From positions 44,248,081-44,312,080 of the forward strand of contig NC_079203.1 of assembly GCF_026745355.1 (NCBI RefSeq): 64,000 nucleotides of DNA. Direction: 5' to 3'. Numbering within the stretch: the stretch's first letter is position 1; every line of letters starts with the position of its first letter. Source of the DNA: Beta vulgaris subsp. vulgaris. Lineage: Eukaryota; Streptophyta; Magnoliopsida; Caryophyllales; Amaranthaceae. Positions 1-11,334 of the stretch are shown piece after piece. The translations under genes and the position numbers were made by a program. The notes under the pieces are model-generated. The model worked only from the letters and a program-made list of their open reading frames with translations, searched no databases and had not been told where the DNA came from.

Positions 1-69
1 GAATGGTCAGATGAAGCTGAAGTAGCCCTTCAGCAAGAAAAGATCATCTTCGGCAGCTGCCTAGGCTGA

Positions 70-1060
70 TCAGTCCGGCCGAAGGAGAGAGGTTGTATGT
101 GTATCTGGCTGTATCACCCTTCGCGGTAAGTGCAGTCCTTTTGGCTGAAAGAGCCGCGGTGCAAATACCCGTCTATTTTGTGAGCCATGTGCTTAAAGAT
201 GCTGAGAACAGATATTCGTCCATCAAAAATTCGGCCTGGCTTGCTGATGGCCAGCCGGAAGTTAAGCCTTACTTCTTCCCATAGCATTCTTGTATATACA
301 GATCAGCCGCTTAGGCAAGTGTTGCATAAGATGGATGCCTCTGGCCGAATTTAAAATGGGCTGTTGAGCTGAATATGTTTGATTTAACATTTGAGCCTAG
401 AAAGGCAATCAAGGGCCAAGCTTTGGCTGATTTCATCGTAGAGCTTACACGGCCTACGATAGAAAGCGTCCAGGATCCAGCAGCAGGAAGGCGTCATTGG
501 ACCCTTATGGTGGACGGATCTCAACTGCCAACGGATGTGGGGCAGGAATCATTTTTCAATCTCCAGAAGGGGATAAGTTTGAATATGCTATGAAATTCAA
601 GTTCCAGGCGTCCAATAATGAGCAGAGTATGAAGCTCTCTTAGCCGGCATAAAAATGTGTAAAGCGGGGGGCCTGGAAATGAGCTAAACGACTCTCTGCT
701 GGTTGTCAGTCAGTCAATGGTGAGTTTGAATGCAAGGAACTGTCCATGAGCAAGTATATGAATTTGGTCAAGGACGAGATCAAGTCTTTAAAGAGGTTCG
801 TCCTAGATCAGGTGCCCAGATCAGAAAACCATCAAGCTGATGCCCTCTCTAAACTGGCCAGCTCGGCGAAGGTAGTTCCTAGAACAGTCTTTTGGGAGGT
901 GAAGGCGGCCAAGAGCATTGAGGCCGGAGAAGTGCTGTTTCTCAGCCGAGATGATGAGTGGATGAGTCCAATCATTGAGTTCAAGAAGACGGCCGTCTGC
1001 CTCTTGATCCCATTAAGGCCAAGTATGTGAAGCTAGGGACAAGTGGTTTGAGTTGTGGAA
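70..1060 (+). pseudogene. Pol remnant: end of reverse transcriptase plus two RNase H domains
   Basis: The reading frame shifts several times. From about 93 it reads like the connection/RNase H region that follows the RT (VYFVSHVLKDAENRYSSI, then about 285-340 YTDQPLRQVLHKMDASGRI). From about 490 a second RNase H begins with WTLMVDGS. After a frameshift near 594 comes a stretch resembling EYEALLAGIKMC, and DSLLVVSQVNGEF is recognisable near 690-735. The 746-1030 segment carries the typical end of the second domain (VPRSENHQADALSKLA). Two adjacent RNase H domains are a Tat hallmark. At least three frame changes and in-frame stops (for example near 352 and 594) make it non-functional. Confidence 0.8.
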
Positions 1061-1229
1061 TGAACCTTATACAAAAAGTCCTATAATCGGCCTCTTCTCA
1101 AATGCATCAGCCGAAAGGACGGTCTGGACGTTTTGAAGGAGTTGCAGAGGGAGCTTGTGCTTCTCACATTGGAGGAAGAGCTTTGGCGAAAGGGCTCTCA
1201 GGACGGGCTACTTTTGGCCGTCCTTAAAA

Positions 1230-2181
1230 GAAGATGCACTCCTCTATGCCAAGAAGTGTGATAGTTGCCAAAAGCATGGTAATATCCATCAAAAGCCGTC
1301 CAATTACTGACGCCCATTCTCTTTCCTCTTCCCTTTGCTAAATGGGGGATGGACATCTTGGGCCTTTTCCTATTGCTGCTGGCCAGAAGAAATTTGTAAT
1401 AGTAGCTGTAGACTACTTTACAAAATGGGTTGAAGCTGAAGCATTAAGGGGCATCACCACCAATGATGTCAAAGGGTTCATCTGGAAGAACTTGATTACA
1501 AGGTTTGGCATGCCCCAGTCCATCGTCTTTGATAATGGGCCGCAATTTGAAACGCCCAAGCTTCGTCAATGGTTGGCCGATCAAGGAGTTAAGGCTCACT
1601 TTGCCGCAGTAGCTCATCCACAGGCTAATGGGCAAGTAGAGGCCTTTAACAAGATCCTTTCGGCCGGGATAAAAAAGAAGTTAGACAATGCAAAGGGGCT
1701 TTGGGTAGAAGAATTGCAGCTGGTCTTATGGTCAATTGGACGACGGCCAAGAATTCCACAGGAGAGACTCCTTTATGATGGTTTATGGTTCTGAGGCTGT
1801 CCTTCCTATTGAAGTTGAGGAACCCACCTTAAGAGTAATGATGTACTCAGAAGATGCTAACTGGGCAGCTCTTAGGACGGCTTTGGACTTAGTTCCTGAA
1901 GTCAGGGGCAATGCTCTGCTGAGGATGCAACTATATAAGTTAAGAATGGCTAGAGACTTCAACAAAAGAGTTGCTAGACGTCCACTAAAGATGGGAGACT
2001 CGTCCTAGAAAGATGGAAGCGGTCGGCCGAGCAAAGAGTTAGGCAAGCTTACTCCTAACTGGGAAGGACCCTATAAGATAATCGAAGTCGTTCAGAATGG
2101 TACCTTTCGTCTCGAAGGATTGGACGGACGTCCTATTCCTAGGACGTGGAATTCTGACACTTTGAAGAAATACTTTGTTTA
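1230..2181 (+). pseudogene. Ty3/gypsy integrase remnant
   Basis: Near 1255 the CDSCQKHG end of the HHCC zinc finger is visible. The catalytic core runs from about 1340 to 1760: VDYFTKWVEAEAL, then FDNGPQF holding the second catalytic Asp, then PQANGQVEAFNK holding the Glu. The first Asp lies in a GMDILG motif at about 1345-1360 that is out of frame with the rest, consistent with a one-base deletion in the GGG run near 1361. Another shift near 1735-1790 breaks the core from the C-terminal part. The C-terminal end reads WEGPYKIIEV, then RTWNSDTLKKYF, with a stop at 2181. Enzyme activity is lost. Confidence 0.85.
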
Positions 2182-3299
2182 GAGCACCCAGCTAAATTGT
2201 AATCTTTTCCTAATGCATTACAATGAAAAAGTAGAATGTAGACATGTACCTTGACTATCCGTCAAGCAAACTTCATATAATACAATTCTACTTCTCTATG
2301 ACTTTGTTTTAATTGTTTGCTTAAGTTACATACTAACGTCAAAAGCTAACTAATTTTCCAAAGCAAAAAGACAATGCACCTTTCATTGGGATTCGGCTGA
2401 ACATGTTATCATTCTTAAACGGATAAAACATGTCAGATTTGGCCGATTGTTTACTTAAAGAGTTAAACATCTCCTGAACAAGGTCGGCTGGAAATAAGAC
2501 GCCTTAGTAAAGGATCTTACTGTCCGTCCAAAAGCCACAAAACTTCGAAATAACAACCTTAGTAAAGGAACAAGTTATTTTATGATTTCACAAAGATGGA
2601 CGAGGTTTTCCAAAGAATCAGTTCGTCCAACTATCATTCAGACGAGTTGCTCTCCAAAGAGGCAGCCCGTCAGAATATTACCTGGACGAGTTGCTTCTGG
2701 CATAAACGCTCGTCCTAGTTGTTTAAAAATTATCTTCTAAACTCCTTCTTGAACAGGGAAAAGTTATAAAAACTCTTCGTCCAAGAAGGGGGGCATATAG
2801 GGACATAATTTATAAAATGACTAAGTCTTTGTCCAAGGACGAACGGCACCAAGGTCTGGCCGAGCAAACTTTTATACTTTTAAAATCCAAAAAGTAAAAG
2901 CAAGTCTTTGCTTGAGCATCTGGTTATGAACGTCCAGAAAAGAGCTACTGAGTCAGATCAGAATGATTGATGAGATACTTTTATACTTGGCTTTAATGAT
3001 GGTACTAGAATGAAATCGGCCAAAAGAGTTGATTAGACCAGCCAAATATTAAGACGAATTACTTTTATACTTGTACTTGGTACTTGGTATAATCGGCCAA
3101 AATGTTATGACGAACTACTTTTGTACTTGGTATAATCATGGAATTGTAAGACAATGCGTCCAAAACAGTAAAGCATAGAACAACAGAGATTGAAAAAGTT
3201 AGCTTCCCATAAATATAAAAAGATGATTACAACCTAAATTCATCTAAGTACAAAAGGAGAAAAGTTACAAGTGGCTCACAGCCAAATACAACAAAAGAA
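2182..3299. other. Non-coding spacer of the Tat element, hairpin-rich
   Basis: No coding potential was seen between the integrase stop and the antisense ORF stop. Short words with GTCC and GGAC recur in both orientations. At about 2638-2671 a GACGAGTTGC arm faces GGCAGCCCGTC, and at about 2683-2716 GGACGAGTTGC faces GCTCGTCC. These match the hairpin repeats at 4735-5035. A TACTTTTATACTTGG-like motif recurs about four times between 2970 and 3130. Confidence 0.6.
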
Positions 3300-4734
3300 C
3301 TAGGCGGCAGGAGGATCGTTGTCCTCTTCGTCCTGGGCCTCTGCATTGTCCTCTCCCTCTTCATCCTCAGAGGATTCTTCAAAGACGGGAGGTTCTGCTT
3401 TAGTTATGGTGGCCTTATGCAAGGCTTCTTGGAATTCCAGCCGACGAGCATATCTGGGGATATCCTCCTCCTCGGCCATCATCTCAAAAGCCTTCACCGC
3501 CCATTCTTTTGAGGTATCTATGATGGTGTTCATAGCCTCTTTGGCGCCGGCAATTGTCTCTGCAACCTCAGTTCGAAGGGCTTGGTTTTTGACCTTCAGG
3601 ACGAGGTTTTCCTTGAAAAATCGGCAGCCATAGTCATGCTGAATTCCTCTCGTCCGTCAGAACCGTTCCAACGAAGCCCGTTCGTCTATCATCTCCGTCA
3701 ACCGAAGAAGATAGACTTTGATCTGAGATCCAGCTCAGCCGACCTTTTTTCCAAAGCAACTTTGGTTTGCTGGTGCAACACCTCTTGCTCGGAAATGACG
3801 AACTGAGCATGGTCGGCGGCCGCAGTTACGTCATGGACGAGCTTTTTATTCTTTTTCTGAGCTCCTTCGCCCAGTCTTCTGTTATCATGCTGCGAGCAAA
3901 AAGCTGAAAACATAAAAGGATAGGGCATGTCAGGACGGATAAAAAAAAGTAAATGAAGACCAAGTAAAAAGCATAAGCGTCCGAAGAGGAAAGAATGTAC
4001 CTCGGCAGCAAGCTGAGACATGTAACCTACATGCCCAGACGATGCTCCCCTTAACCCCTTGATATAAGTTTCGGGAAAGCACTTGAACAGCTCCGTCTTG
4101 AGCTTCTCACGATCAGACGACGACATCTTTCCAAAGGCTGGAGAAGATTCATCGTCAGAGAGGCTAGGGGAGCCGACAACAGCAGGACCCTTCCCTTTAT
4201 CTGAAAGGTTAGACTCGTCAGTACACCTGATGGGAATAACCACGGTCTGTTTGTTGGACGGACTCATCGGACGCCCGCCAACCCGTAGTGTTCTAACTAC
4301 GTTGGAATAGTAGGACTCACCAGAAGAACGGGAAGCCGTCCTATAAGCGGCCGGCATCTGGCCTACCAGTTGGGCCACTGGCCCAGAAAAGGCGGATCCG
4401 TCCACAGCCGCGTCCGGCTTAGAAGATTGTTCAGCGTCGTCCAGAATGACAACCTCGTCAGGTTGCGAAGATCGGGTTGCTCAGCCGGACCAGTATAGGC
4501 CACCAGGGCTCGAGAGTCAACTTCAGCTGGCTCCTCTTTGTGCCTCCTCCTTGGCCGGAAGGTCGATCACGACCTTGGGAACCGGCCGAGTGGTCTTCTT
4601 CCTCTTAGCAGTAAACCCTTTGCCTTTTTGAGGGAGGGGCTTCACTGGTGCCTGCTGGCCGTTTCTTTGCAGCGGCTTTCTCGGCCAGAGCTTTTGAAGT
4701 TGGGGCATTTTTCTGAAAAAGATGGAATGTCGTC

Positions 4735-5035
4735 AAGATATCAATCAGGACGAATTGATCCTCAAATAAGCAACTCGTCCAACACTATTCTAGACGGACT
4801 GCCCCTCGAAGAGGCAAACCGTCAAGATATCAACCAGGACGGGTTGCTGTTCAGATGAGTAACTCGTCCTATGCTACACCAGACGGACTGTCCTCCTAAG
4901 AGGCAAGCCGTCAAGAATTCAACCTAGCCGAGTTGCTTCTTGGGAAGTTAGCTCGTCCTGTGTTTCTCTGGACGAATTGCCCCATGGGTAGACAAGTCGT
5001 CCAGGCACCATCTTGACGGGTTACCCTCCAAAGTA
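4735..5035. repeat. Diverged tandem repeat, period about 89 bp, each unit with two inverted repeats
   Basis: AGACGGACTG recurs at 4792 and 4881, a spacing of 89 bp, with diverged partial units on both sides. Each unit contains GACGGACTGCC facing GGCAAACCGTC, and GGACGGGTTGCT facing AGTAACTCGTCC. Two short stem-loops per unit are therefore predicted. Related hairpins occur at about 2580-2716. Tandem repeats in the 3' non-coding part of Tat elements are known from the literature. Confidence 0.75.
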
Positions 5036-5049
5036 GCAGACCGGCCGGC

Positions 5050-5073
5050 AAAAAAAAAAAAAAAAAAAAAAAA
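5050..5073. repeat. Poly(A) tract of about 23 bases
   Basis: An A run sits just after the hairpin repeats. No direct repeats were found around it. Confidence 0.9.
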
Positions 5074-6940
5074 CAAACAAAAAATATAATACATATACAA
5101 AGCTCACCAAGGTGTCGGCCCTCTTTTCGGCACCTGACTTGCTGTACTCCTTCCATAGAGTGTCCGCAAATCTGGATGAGCTCATATCTCCTATCCAAGA
5201 CTTCCTGAGTTTGCTCCTGGCTGAATCTGAAAGAGAGAAAACAAATGTTGGACGAATGATAAGTAAGTCTAGAAATTTGTACTTGGAAGATTCTCAGTTG
5301 ATATACCTCTGTCCTCGTCCTGCCTTAAGCCGGCAGCGACCAGGAAGTTGTCATGGTAAAACATTTCCTTAAAAGGAATCCAATTGGACGGACCTTTGAA
5401 AGAAACATCTTCCATAGTATACTCCGAAACCGGAAGTACTCCACCATCTCTTCGGCAGAGTTACTCTCCAGTTCCAGGTATGAGGCCATCCGTCCAGTTT
5501 GTGGTTGTCCGGCTAAAATACCGAAGACGGTTTGCCACCGCTTTATGGCGCCTGGACAAGAGGAACTCGCCCTTCCATGAGTGCATCTTGGAAGTCTTAT
5601 CCCAAGACGTCAAGAATCCTTGACGATTGCACACGCTCAGCCAGCTTCCTTCAATGGTCCTAGGGACCTTGGCAACATAGTGAATATGGGTGAAAGCGGC
5701 CAGAGAAGGGTCCTTTCCCTTTAAGTTGCAGACGGCCAGAAAGGTGAGGATATTTTGCCAAGAGTTAGGGGCAAGCTGGTTATGTCCTATGCCGTAATAC
5801 TGAAGAAGTTGGCTGATGAAGGGTGAAGGGGAAAGCGCAGGCCGGCATCTAAGGCCAGCCGATAAACTGCAAAATGGCCTGGAGGAGCACTGAAAATAGT
5901 GTCCTCTCGGCCGGGAAGGACAAAGTGGTAGCCGGGCATGGGCATTGCCACCGAAAAAGGACTAAGGTCGAGCCTAATCGTCCTAGCCATGAGTTATCGG
6001 CCAGGATGAACCTAGGGTCAGAAAGGGGACCTAGCCGCCGTCTTATTTCAGACGAAGTGGTTGATGGCTCCTCTGAGCCACTAGCAGGGTCAGAAGAGCT
6101 AGCCGTCCTCGGCTCATCTGAGATCGTCCTATGTATGGACGGGCTGGCTTCTGGGAGCCCCTGACTTCTGGTTCCTCCTCGGCATGTTCAGGAGAAGGAG
6201 TGTGGTAGACAGGACGAGCGCTTTGGTCTCTCGTTCTCCTTCGGCCGGAATTCGCCCAGTGGATTCCTCCCTTTCAGAGCTAGAGGCCGGCATGGTTACC
6301 CCTCTTCTGATGCGAGCCGTTTGCTTGACGCGCGCCAGATTACCCTGCACAGGTAAAGACTGGGTCGTCTGACTTTGCCGTCCATGGCTAAAGATAAAGA
6401 ATGCATGCCCGGCCAAGATAGGACCAACTCTAGAAGATGCCGAGGAAGTTAGGCCCTCTGTTCTAGGGTTAGCACCAACCCTGAGCGGCCGGAATTGTTC
6501 GAGGAAGAGGACGAATCCATTTTCTTAAAATATGTGTGCAATCAAGAAAAGAGTTGAGAATATACCTGTAGAAGAAAATTCGGACGAATGTGAAGATGAC
6601 TTGAAACCTCGGACGAGCAAACAAACAATTGCAAGAGCTTGGACGGGTTGTTCTTCTCTCTAAAAAGTTCAGTAAAAATTTGCAGAGTCTCTCTCTCTAG
6701 AAAATTTCTCAGCAAAGTTAAAATGATTCCAGGAGCGACTAAGGCACATATTTATAGAGGGGTGAAAATGACCCCTCATCCGGTAAAAGTAACCGTTGTT
6801 CATAGGAAGTTGACCTGTGGAGACCGGCAAAATGGCGCCTCTTTTTTGAAAAAGAGAAGAGCAGTTCCAGGTCGGTTAAAAGAGGAAGATTAACCGTCTT
6901 GGCGCCCAAAAGATAATAACTCCCTCTTTTAAGGGGCAAA

Positions 6941-7570
6941 TGTTGTAGCCTAAAAAATAAACGGCTCTGGTACTGACACGTGGCTCATCTGAGCCCAACA
7001 TGTGGCATACATGCAGGGGAATAAAAGTACAAAAGGGCCTGAAGGTGACAGGCCTAAAAGTACGTTTCTCTGAAAACGTACTAAAAAGACCTTCTTCTGG
7101 CCCCAAAAACTGTACTTAGGCCCAGTAAGTCTGATTTACACCTTTATATGAAAGTGAGGTGTACTGACCAGTTAACAGCTGCCACGTGTCCCAAAACTTT
7201 GATTAGCCAATCAGATGCTCCCAAATTAGGGTGACATCAAGGCACAGCAGTCATTTCAAACAGTATAAATAGTCCTTGATTTCAGGGTGAAAGGTACGTT
7301 TTTCAGAGCATAGTACTGTTACTCTGTCATAAATTCTTCTCTCTCTCTCTCTACTTTCTCTCTCTAAAAGTTCCTTTACATCCTGATATCTGACTTAAGC
7401 ATCGGAGGGGGAAATACCACCCAAACCTCCAGGGTGGGTCCCTTTTTTGCAGGTTGCTGGTCAGGAGTTTGCTTCGGGATTTGAACCAATCATTGTTGCA
7501 CAAGTCTCCAGTTCTAAGAACCCATCTTTGGGAGTTGTGATATAAATTGCTAGTTTTACACTGCATAACA
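6941..7570 (+). repeat. 3' LTR of the Tat element
   Basis: A purine-rich tract (AAGGGGCAAA, 6931-6940), the likely polypurine primer, is followed at once by TGTTGTAGCC. The right end is ATAACA at 7570, so the ends read TGTT...AACA. Length is about 630 bp. A CT-rich stretch lies at about 7338-7372. The right border is set only by the TG/CA rule, since the 5' LTR is not in view. Confidence 0.75.
7264..7270 (+). promoter_or_regulatory. TATA box in the LTR
   Basis: TATAAAT lies inside the LTR about 305 bp before its right end, the usual arrangement for the retrotransposon promoter. Transcription start is not defined. Confidence 0.55.
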
Positions 7571-8365
7571 ACTATGTTTTATCTTTACCACAAAAAATGC
7601 TCAAAGTAACATATGTGAATAGTATAAAGTCAAAATATTGGTTGAAAGAAACGAAAGAGGTAGGACTAAAGTCTAGGAAATGAACTTCAATTATTCTTCT
7701 ACATTGTGTACCGGTTGTGTGGATCCCCATCGGAAAGTTGCTTTGACATTGATGTCAAATAGTTTTGGTTATTAAGATTATGACATAGTACTGGAGACAG
7801 GCATAAGTGAAGCTACTTATAGAATTTAAGTTAATATTTACATTGAAATTATATACTTCTTTCGTTTCATTTTAAATGTAATAAATGAATATTTTATATC
7901 TCACAAATAATACCCTTTCATTGCATTTAAAATGAAACAGAGGAAGTACTTGCTTTCCGATAGGGGAATATTATTATATAGTATCATCAACTCGTCGAGG
8001 TTATCTGTATTCAGCATCTAGTAGCTAACTTGGTAATATTATTGTTAGACCCTGTTCTTTTGATCAATTAATTAATTGTCATATGCAATAACCAACATTG
8101 GAGGGAATAAAGTTAAATTAAAAATTAATGATTATGTTTTGCTGCAATAATTGCAGGTAATTTGGGGCAGTTGAGTTTTGATGTTGCCCTTTACTACTAT
8201 TAGAACTCCTAAATCAATTAAAGTGATACCTTTTTGGTCCATTAAAATGATAACTTTGTGACTTTTGTTGAGGATCACAATACTAAAGATAGGCCTCACT
8301 ATGTATCCGTCAATCCACGGGAGTCGGAGTGTCAAGAAGATTAGCTTAAGATATCATGAAATAGG
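7571..8365. other. Intergenic sequence without genes
   Basis: AT-rich sequence. Apart from the Stowaway-like MITE at 7856-7946 I recognise nothing coding. Confidence 0.7.
7856..7946. mobile_element. Stowaway-like MITE (Tc1/mariner type), 91 bp
   Basis: The ends CTTCTTTCGTTTCATTTT and AAAATGAAACAGAGGAAG are inverted repeats, flanked on both sides by the dinucleotide TA (7854-7855 and 7947-7948). No coding capacity. The same end family recurs at 41206-41350. Confidence 0.8.
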
Positions 8366-10294
8366 AGTCTTGATAAAACTATATTAGATATAGGCAATTT
8401 TACCTATATCACCAATATAAAATTGAAAAAGTAATGTTGTGAAAAGGCAGAAGTACAAAAATAATATATTAAATTCATAAAACATATTTTATTCAACTTT
8501 TTGAATGTGAGAAAGGGGATAGAAGGGGAATGGAAGGGAATGGGAAAAAGTAACCTCCCCTCTCTCTCTCCTCTCCTACAATTGACCTGACCAAACAGAA
8601 AGTCATTCTCAAAAATTCTTACAGTTAACTTTATTTTTATTATGGAGAGAAATAAAAACTAAATTAAGTGGAAAATTAAATGTTGTTGAATTGTGGAAAA
8701 AAGGCCTCGTCATTTTAGTTGTTTTGAAGATATTGTGGAAATTTGGAGAAGAAAATTGGGCTTTCATGGAGGTCGAGAGCTGGGAGAAGAATCAAAAATC
8801 AGATAATTTAGAGATGAAAAATGCAATACAAAAATCAGATAATTCAAAGATGAACAAAGCATACGTGGAAAATGTTCACATGAACATTATTTCTATCAAT
8901 TATGACAATACATGACAATACAAAACACAATATGTTGCAATTATGAACACCATTCCTATCTATTAGTGTATAATCTTAATTTGTGTGACTTATCATCCAA
9001 TAAAATCATATATATACTAATAAACCTTATAACAAGTATAAATAACCACATGAACATTATTTCTATCAATTATGACAATACATGACAATACAAAAACACA
9101 ATATGTTGCAATTATGAACACCATTCCTATCTATTAGTGTATAATCTTAATTTGTGTGACTTATCATCCAATAAAATCATATATATACTAATAAACCTTA
9201 TAACAAGTATAAATTACCCAAAACGAATATTATATTGAACGTTAATGGAAAAAAAGTTTACGCATTTCCTTTTTCCATCCGAGTGATTGACTACTAATAA
9301 CACTATTTTAATGTCACATTAATAAGTAATTTACGATGTGGTTTATTAAGAAAAAAAGCATGCGTGAAAAATGTTCACATGAACACTATTTGTATCAATT
9401 ATGACAATACATGACAATGCAGAAACACAATATGTTGCTTCGGTGGACAAAAGTTTTTTGAACTTACAATGTAATGCCACCTTAACATGACATTAAAAGG
9501 TTTTACGACGCCTTCATTAGTTAACAAACCGATACTAATTACACTAAACATATGAATGATAAACTTAATTATTGGTTGTCAGTTTTTTATACGCCAAAAC
9601 CATCATTTCTTCAAGATAAACAATATCTATTAGTGTATAATCTTAATTTGTGTGACTTATCATCCAATAAAATCATATATATACTAATAAAACTTATAAC
9701 ATGTATAAATTACCCAAAACGAATATTATATTGAACGTTAATGGAAATAAGTTTACGCATATTAATTCTTTTTTCACATCTAAATGATTGACTACTAATA
9801 ACACTATTTTATTGTCACAATAATAAGTAATTTACGACGTGGTTTATTAAGAAAAAAGGCATGCGTGGAAAATGTTCACATGAACACAATTTCTATCAAT
9901 TATGATAATACATGACAATGCATAAACACAATATGTTGCAATTATGAACACCATTTCTATCAATTATGTAAACCCACGTAATTTTCAAGTAATTAAACAT
10001 ACCTTCAATTCACGAAAAACACAGTTAAGCCTCTTTCTGGCGAATTTTCCGGCGAATTCCGGCTTGAAACCTTCCGGTTGCGGTGGGTGGGTCTCCGGTG
10101 GGTGGTATGATGACTGAGGTTGAGGAGTTAGGTTGAGGAGAGAGATAAAATTATTATTAAACTAGCTTATGGAATGAGAGAGAATACCCCATTCCCATGC
10201 TTTTGCACTTCCATCCTACTAAATCACTTAAAATGACAAAATTGTCCCTGATATAGGCAAAGTTGCCTATATCTAATATAGTTTTATCATTACT
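8366..10294. mobile_element. Non-autonomous MULE-like element, 1.93 kb, 11-bp target duplication
   Basis: CATGAAATAGG occurs perfectly at 8355-8365 and 10295-10305. Immediately inside are inverted repeats of about 32 bp: from the left AGTCTTGATAAAACTATATT, from the right (reverse complement) AGTAATGATAAAACTATATT, both continuing into AGATATAGGCAA. An 11-bp TSD and these TIRs fit Mutator-like elements. No transposase was found. The interior holds 170-bp direct repeats and a C/G-richer stretch near 10030-10110. Confidence 0.85.
8877..9216. repeat. 170-bp direct tandem repeat, two full units, with later partial copies
   Basis: A unit beginning CACATGAACATTATTTCTAT starts at 8877 and again at 9047, nearly identical. 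Diverged pieces reappear at about 9367-9438, 9629-9745 and 9859-9968, giving a looser period of about 500 bp. All lie inside the MULE-like element. Confidence 0.85.
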
Positions 10295-10489
10295 CATGAA
10301 ATAGGCCCCCAACGCAAATCTTTCAAATATAAAAATAATTCACAAATAAGGAAGAATTAGACTTCTGAATTCTTATATGTATCACATCAGAGTTAAGTTT
10401 TCTAATTTATTAAATATATTTTCTTTTTGAAAAATGCACCATATTTATTAAGTTTTATATCTAAACTATTTTAATGAGAATATTTATAG

Positions 10490-10764
10490 TACACCTGGGT
10501 GTACCATGCTCATGATGCACCCACAACTATTTTCTCCAAATAAGCAAAATGAGCGAATGAGCAAAATGAGCATAATGAGAAAATGAGCAAACATTTCTAC
10601 TCATTTAAGAAAATAAGCAAACACTTTTATTACAAATGAGCAAAATGAACAAATGAGTAAATGAGCAGAATGCCCATATGACTAAATTTGGTGTCAAATG
10701 AACACCTAAAGCTCTAATTTATTACAAAAATACCCCTAGGTGTACCATGCTCTTGATACACCTG
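10490..10764. repeat. Palindromic GTACACCTGGGTGTAC-type repeats and an ATGAGCAAA-rich stretch
   Basis: GTACACCTGGGTGTACC begins at about 10490. A diverged copy (CCCTAGGTGTACCATGCTC) lies near 10734, and a third is split by the hAT insertion, whose right flank begins TACACCTGGG. Between them, 10540-10680 is rich in AAATGAGCAAAATGAG-like words. It may be an older insertion of unknown class. Confidence 0.5.
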
Positions 10765-11141
10765 CAAAGTTATTAAAATCGCGATTCAAATCTTAAAATC
10801 TTACGATTTTACGATTCAAAATATGGTAGACGATTTGATTCGCGATTCTAGATGATTCTATACATTTATGTTGATTAGCGAAAACCTCGCAAGTTTAAAT
10901 CATGCTAACAAAGAAAATAAGAGATATATATTGTTAACTATTGCCAATATAGTGGGTAAACAACTATTTTTTCCAATTTTTAGGTCTTTTAACTTATAAT
11001 TTTAGCATGTTCAAGGAAGATTTAGTGCAATATCTTGATTATACATGTTTGTAGAATCTTACGATTCTAGGATTCGATTTTACGATTAGATTCTAAAGGT
11101 TGTTTTCGATTCAAACTAGAATCTCGATTTTAACAACATTG
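10765..11141. mobile_element. hAT-type MITE, 377 bp, 8-bp target duplication
   Basis: TACACCTG is duplicated at 10757-10764 and 11142-11149. Ends are CAAAGTTATTAAAATCG on the left and, reading inward from the right, CAATGTTGTTAAAATCG. Eight-bp TSDs with CA-starting TIRs fit hAT elements. The interior is rich in ACGATT words and has no ORF. Confidence 0.85.
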
Positions 11142-11334
11142 TACACCTGGGTGTACCATGAGTGAACTCTATTTGAATAATACAATATTCAATTGAAATT
11201 ATAAATTATGAAAATATTGCATAAATAGTAACTACTTTTCATACTATTTGAACATTCCTCTTTACTATAAATATAAATATTTATGGGATATATGGTTATT
11301 AGTACTAAACAATTCCCATATATTACAACGTATT

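Larger units (their letters stand above)
3300..6520 (-). pseudogene. Antisense ORF (aORF) of the Tat element, putative gypsy-type transposon domain
   Basis: The minus strand reads from a possible Met codon at 6518-6520 (MDSSSSSNNSG) down to a stop at 3300. Several open segments are separated by frame changes: 6416-6129, 5990-5787 and onward to about 5330, 5198-4911, 4708-4523, 4405-3698 and 3533-3300. The region 5990-5560 contains an LHP...LQYYGIGHNQLAPNSW-like stretch that I associate with the plant 'putative gypsy type transposon' domain (Pfam Transposase_28). The C-terminus is strongly acidic, ending EEDNDPPAA, and a lysine/proline-rich segment lies at 4708-4523. Some gaps may be introns; others look like frameshifts or the tandem repeats at 4735-5035. 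The function of such aORFs is unknown to me. Confidence 0.6.
1..7570 (+). mobile_element. Ty3/gypsy LTR retrotransposon, Tat lineage, 5' part outside window
   Basis: The window opens inside pol. In order there are RNase H-type sequence, integrase, a non-coding spacer, an antisense ORF region and a 3' LTR. Two RNase H-like stretches in tandem, plus a long antisense ORF between pol and the 3' LTR, are known traits of plant Tat elements (Grande, Retand, Ogre group). Pol is broken by several stops and frameshifts, so this copy is dead. The 5' LTR, primer binding site, gag, protease and most of the reverse transcriptase lie outside the window, so the TSD cannot be checked. The Tat assignment rests on architecture and remembered motifs, not on a search. 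Confidence 0.85.

Noticed and set aside
8877..9968. CRISPR-like array of spaced repeats
   Set aside because: Units are 170 bp, adjacent, diverged and inside a MULE-like element in a plant genome.
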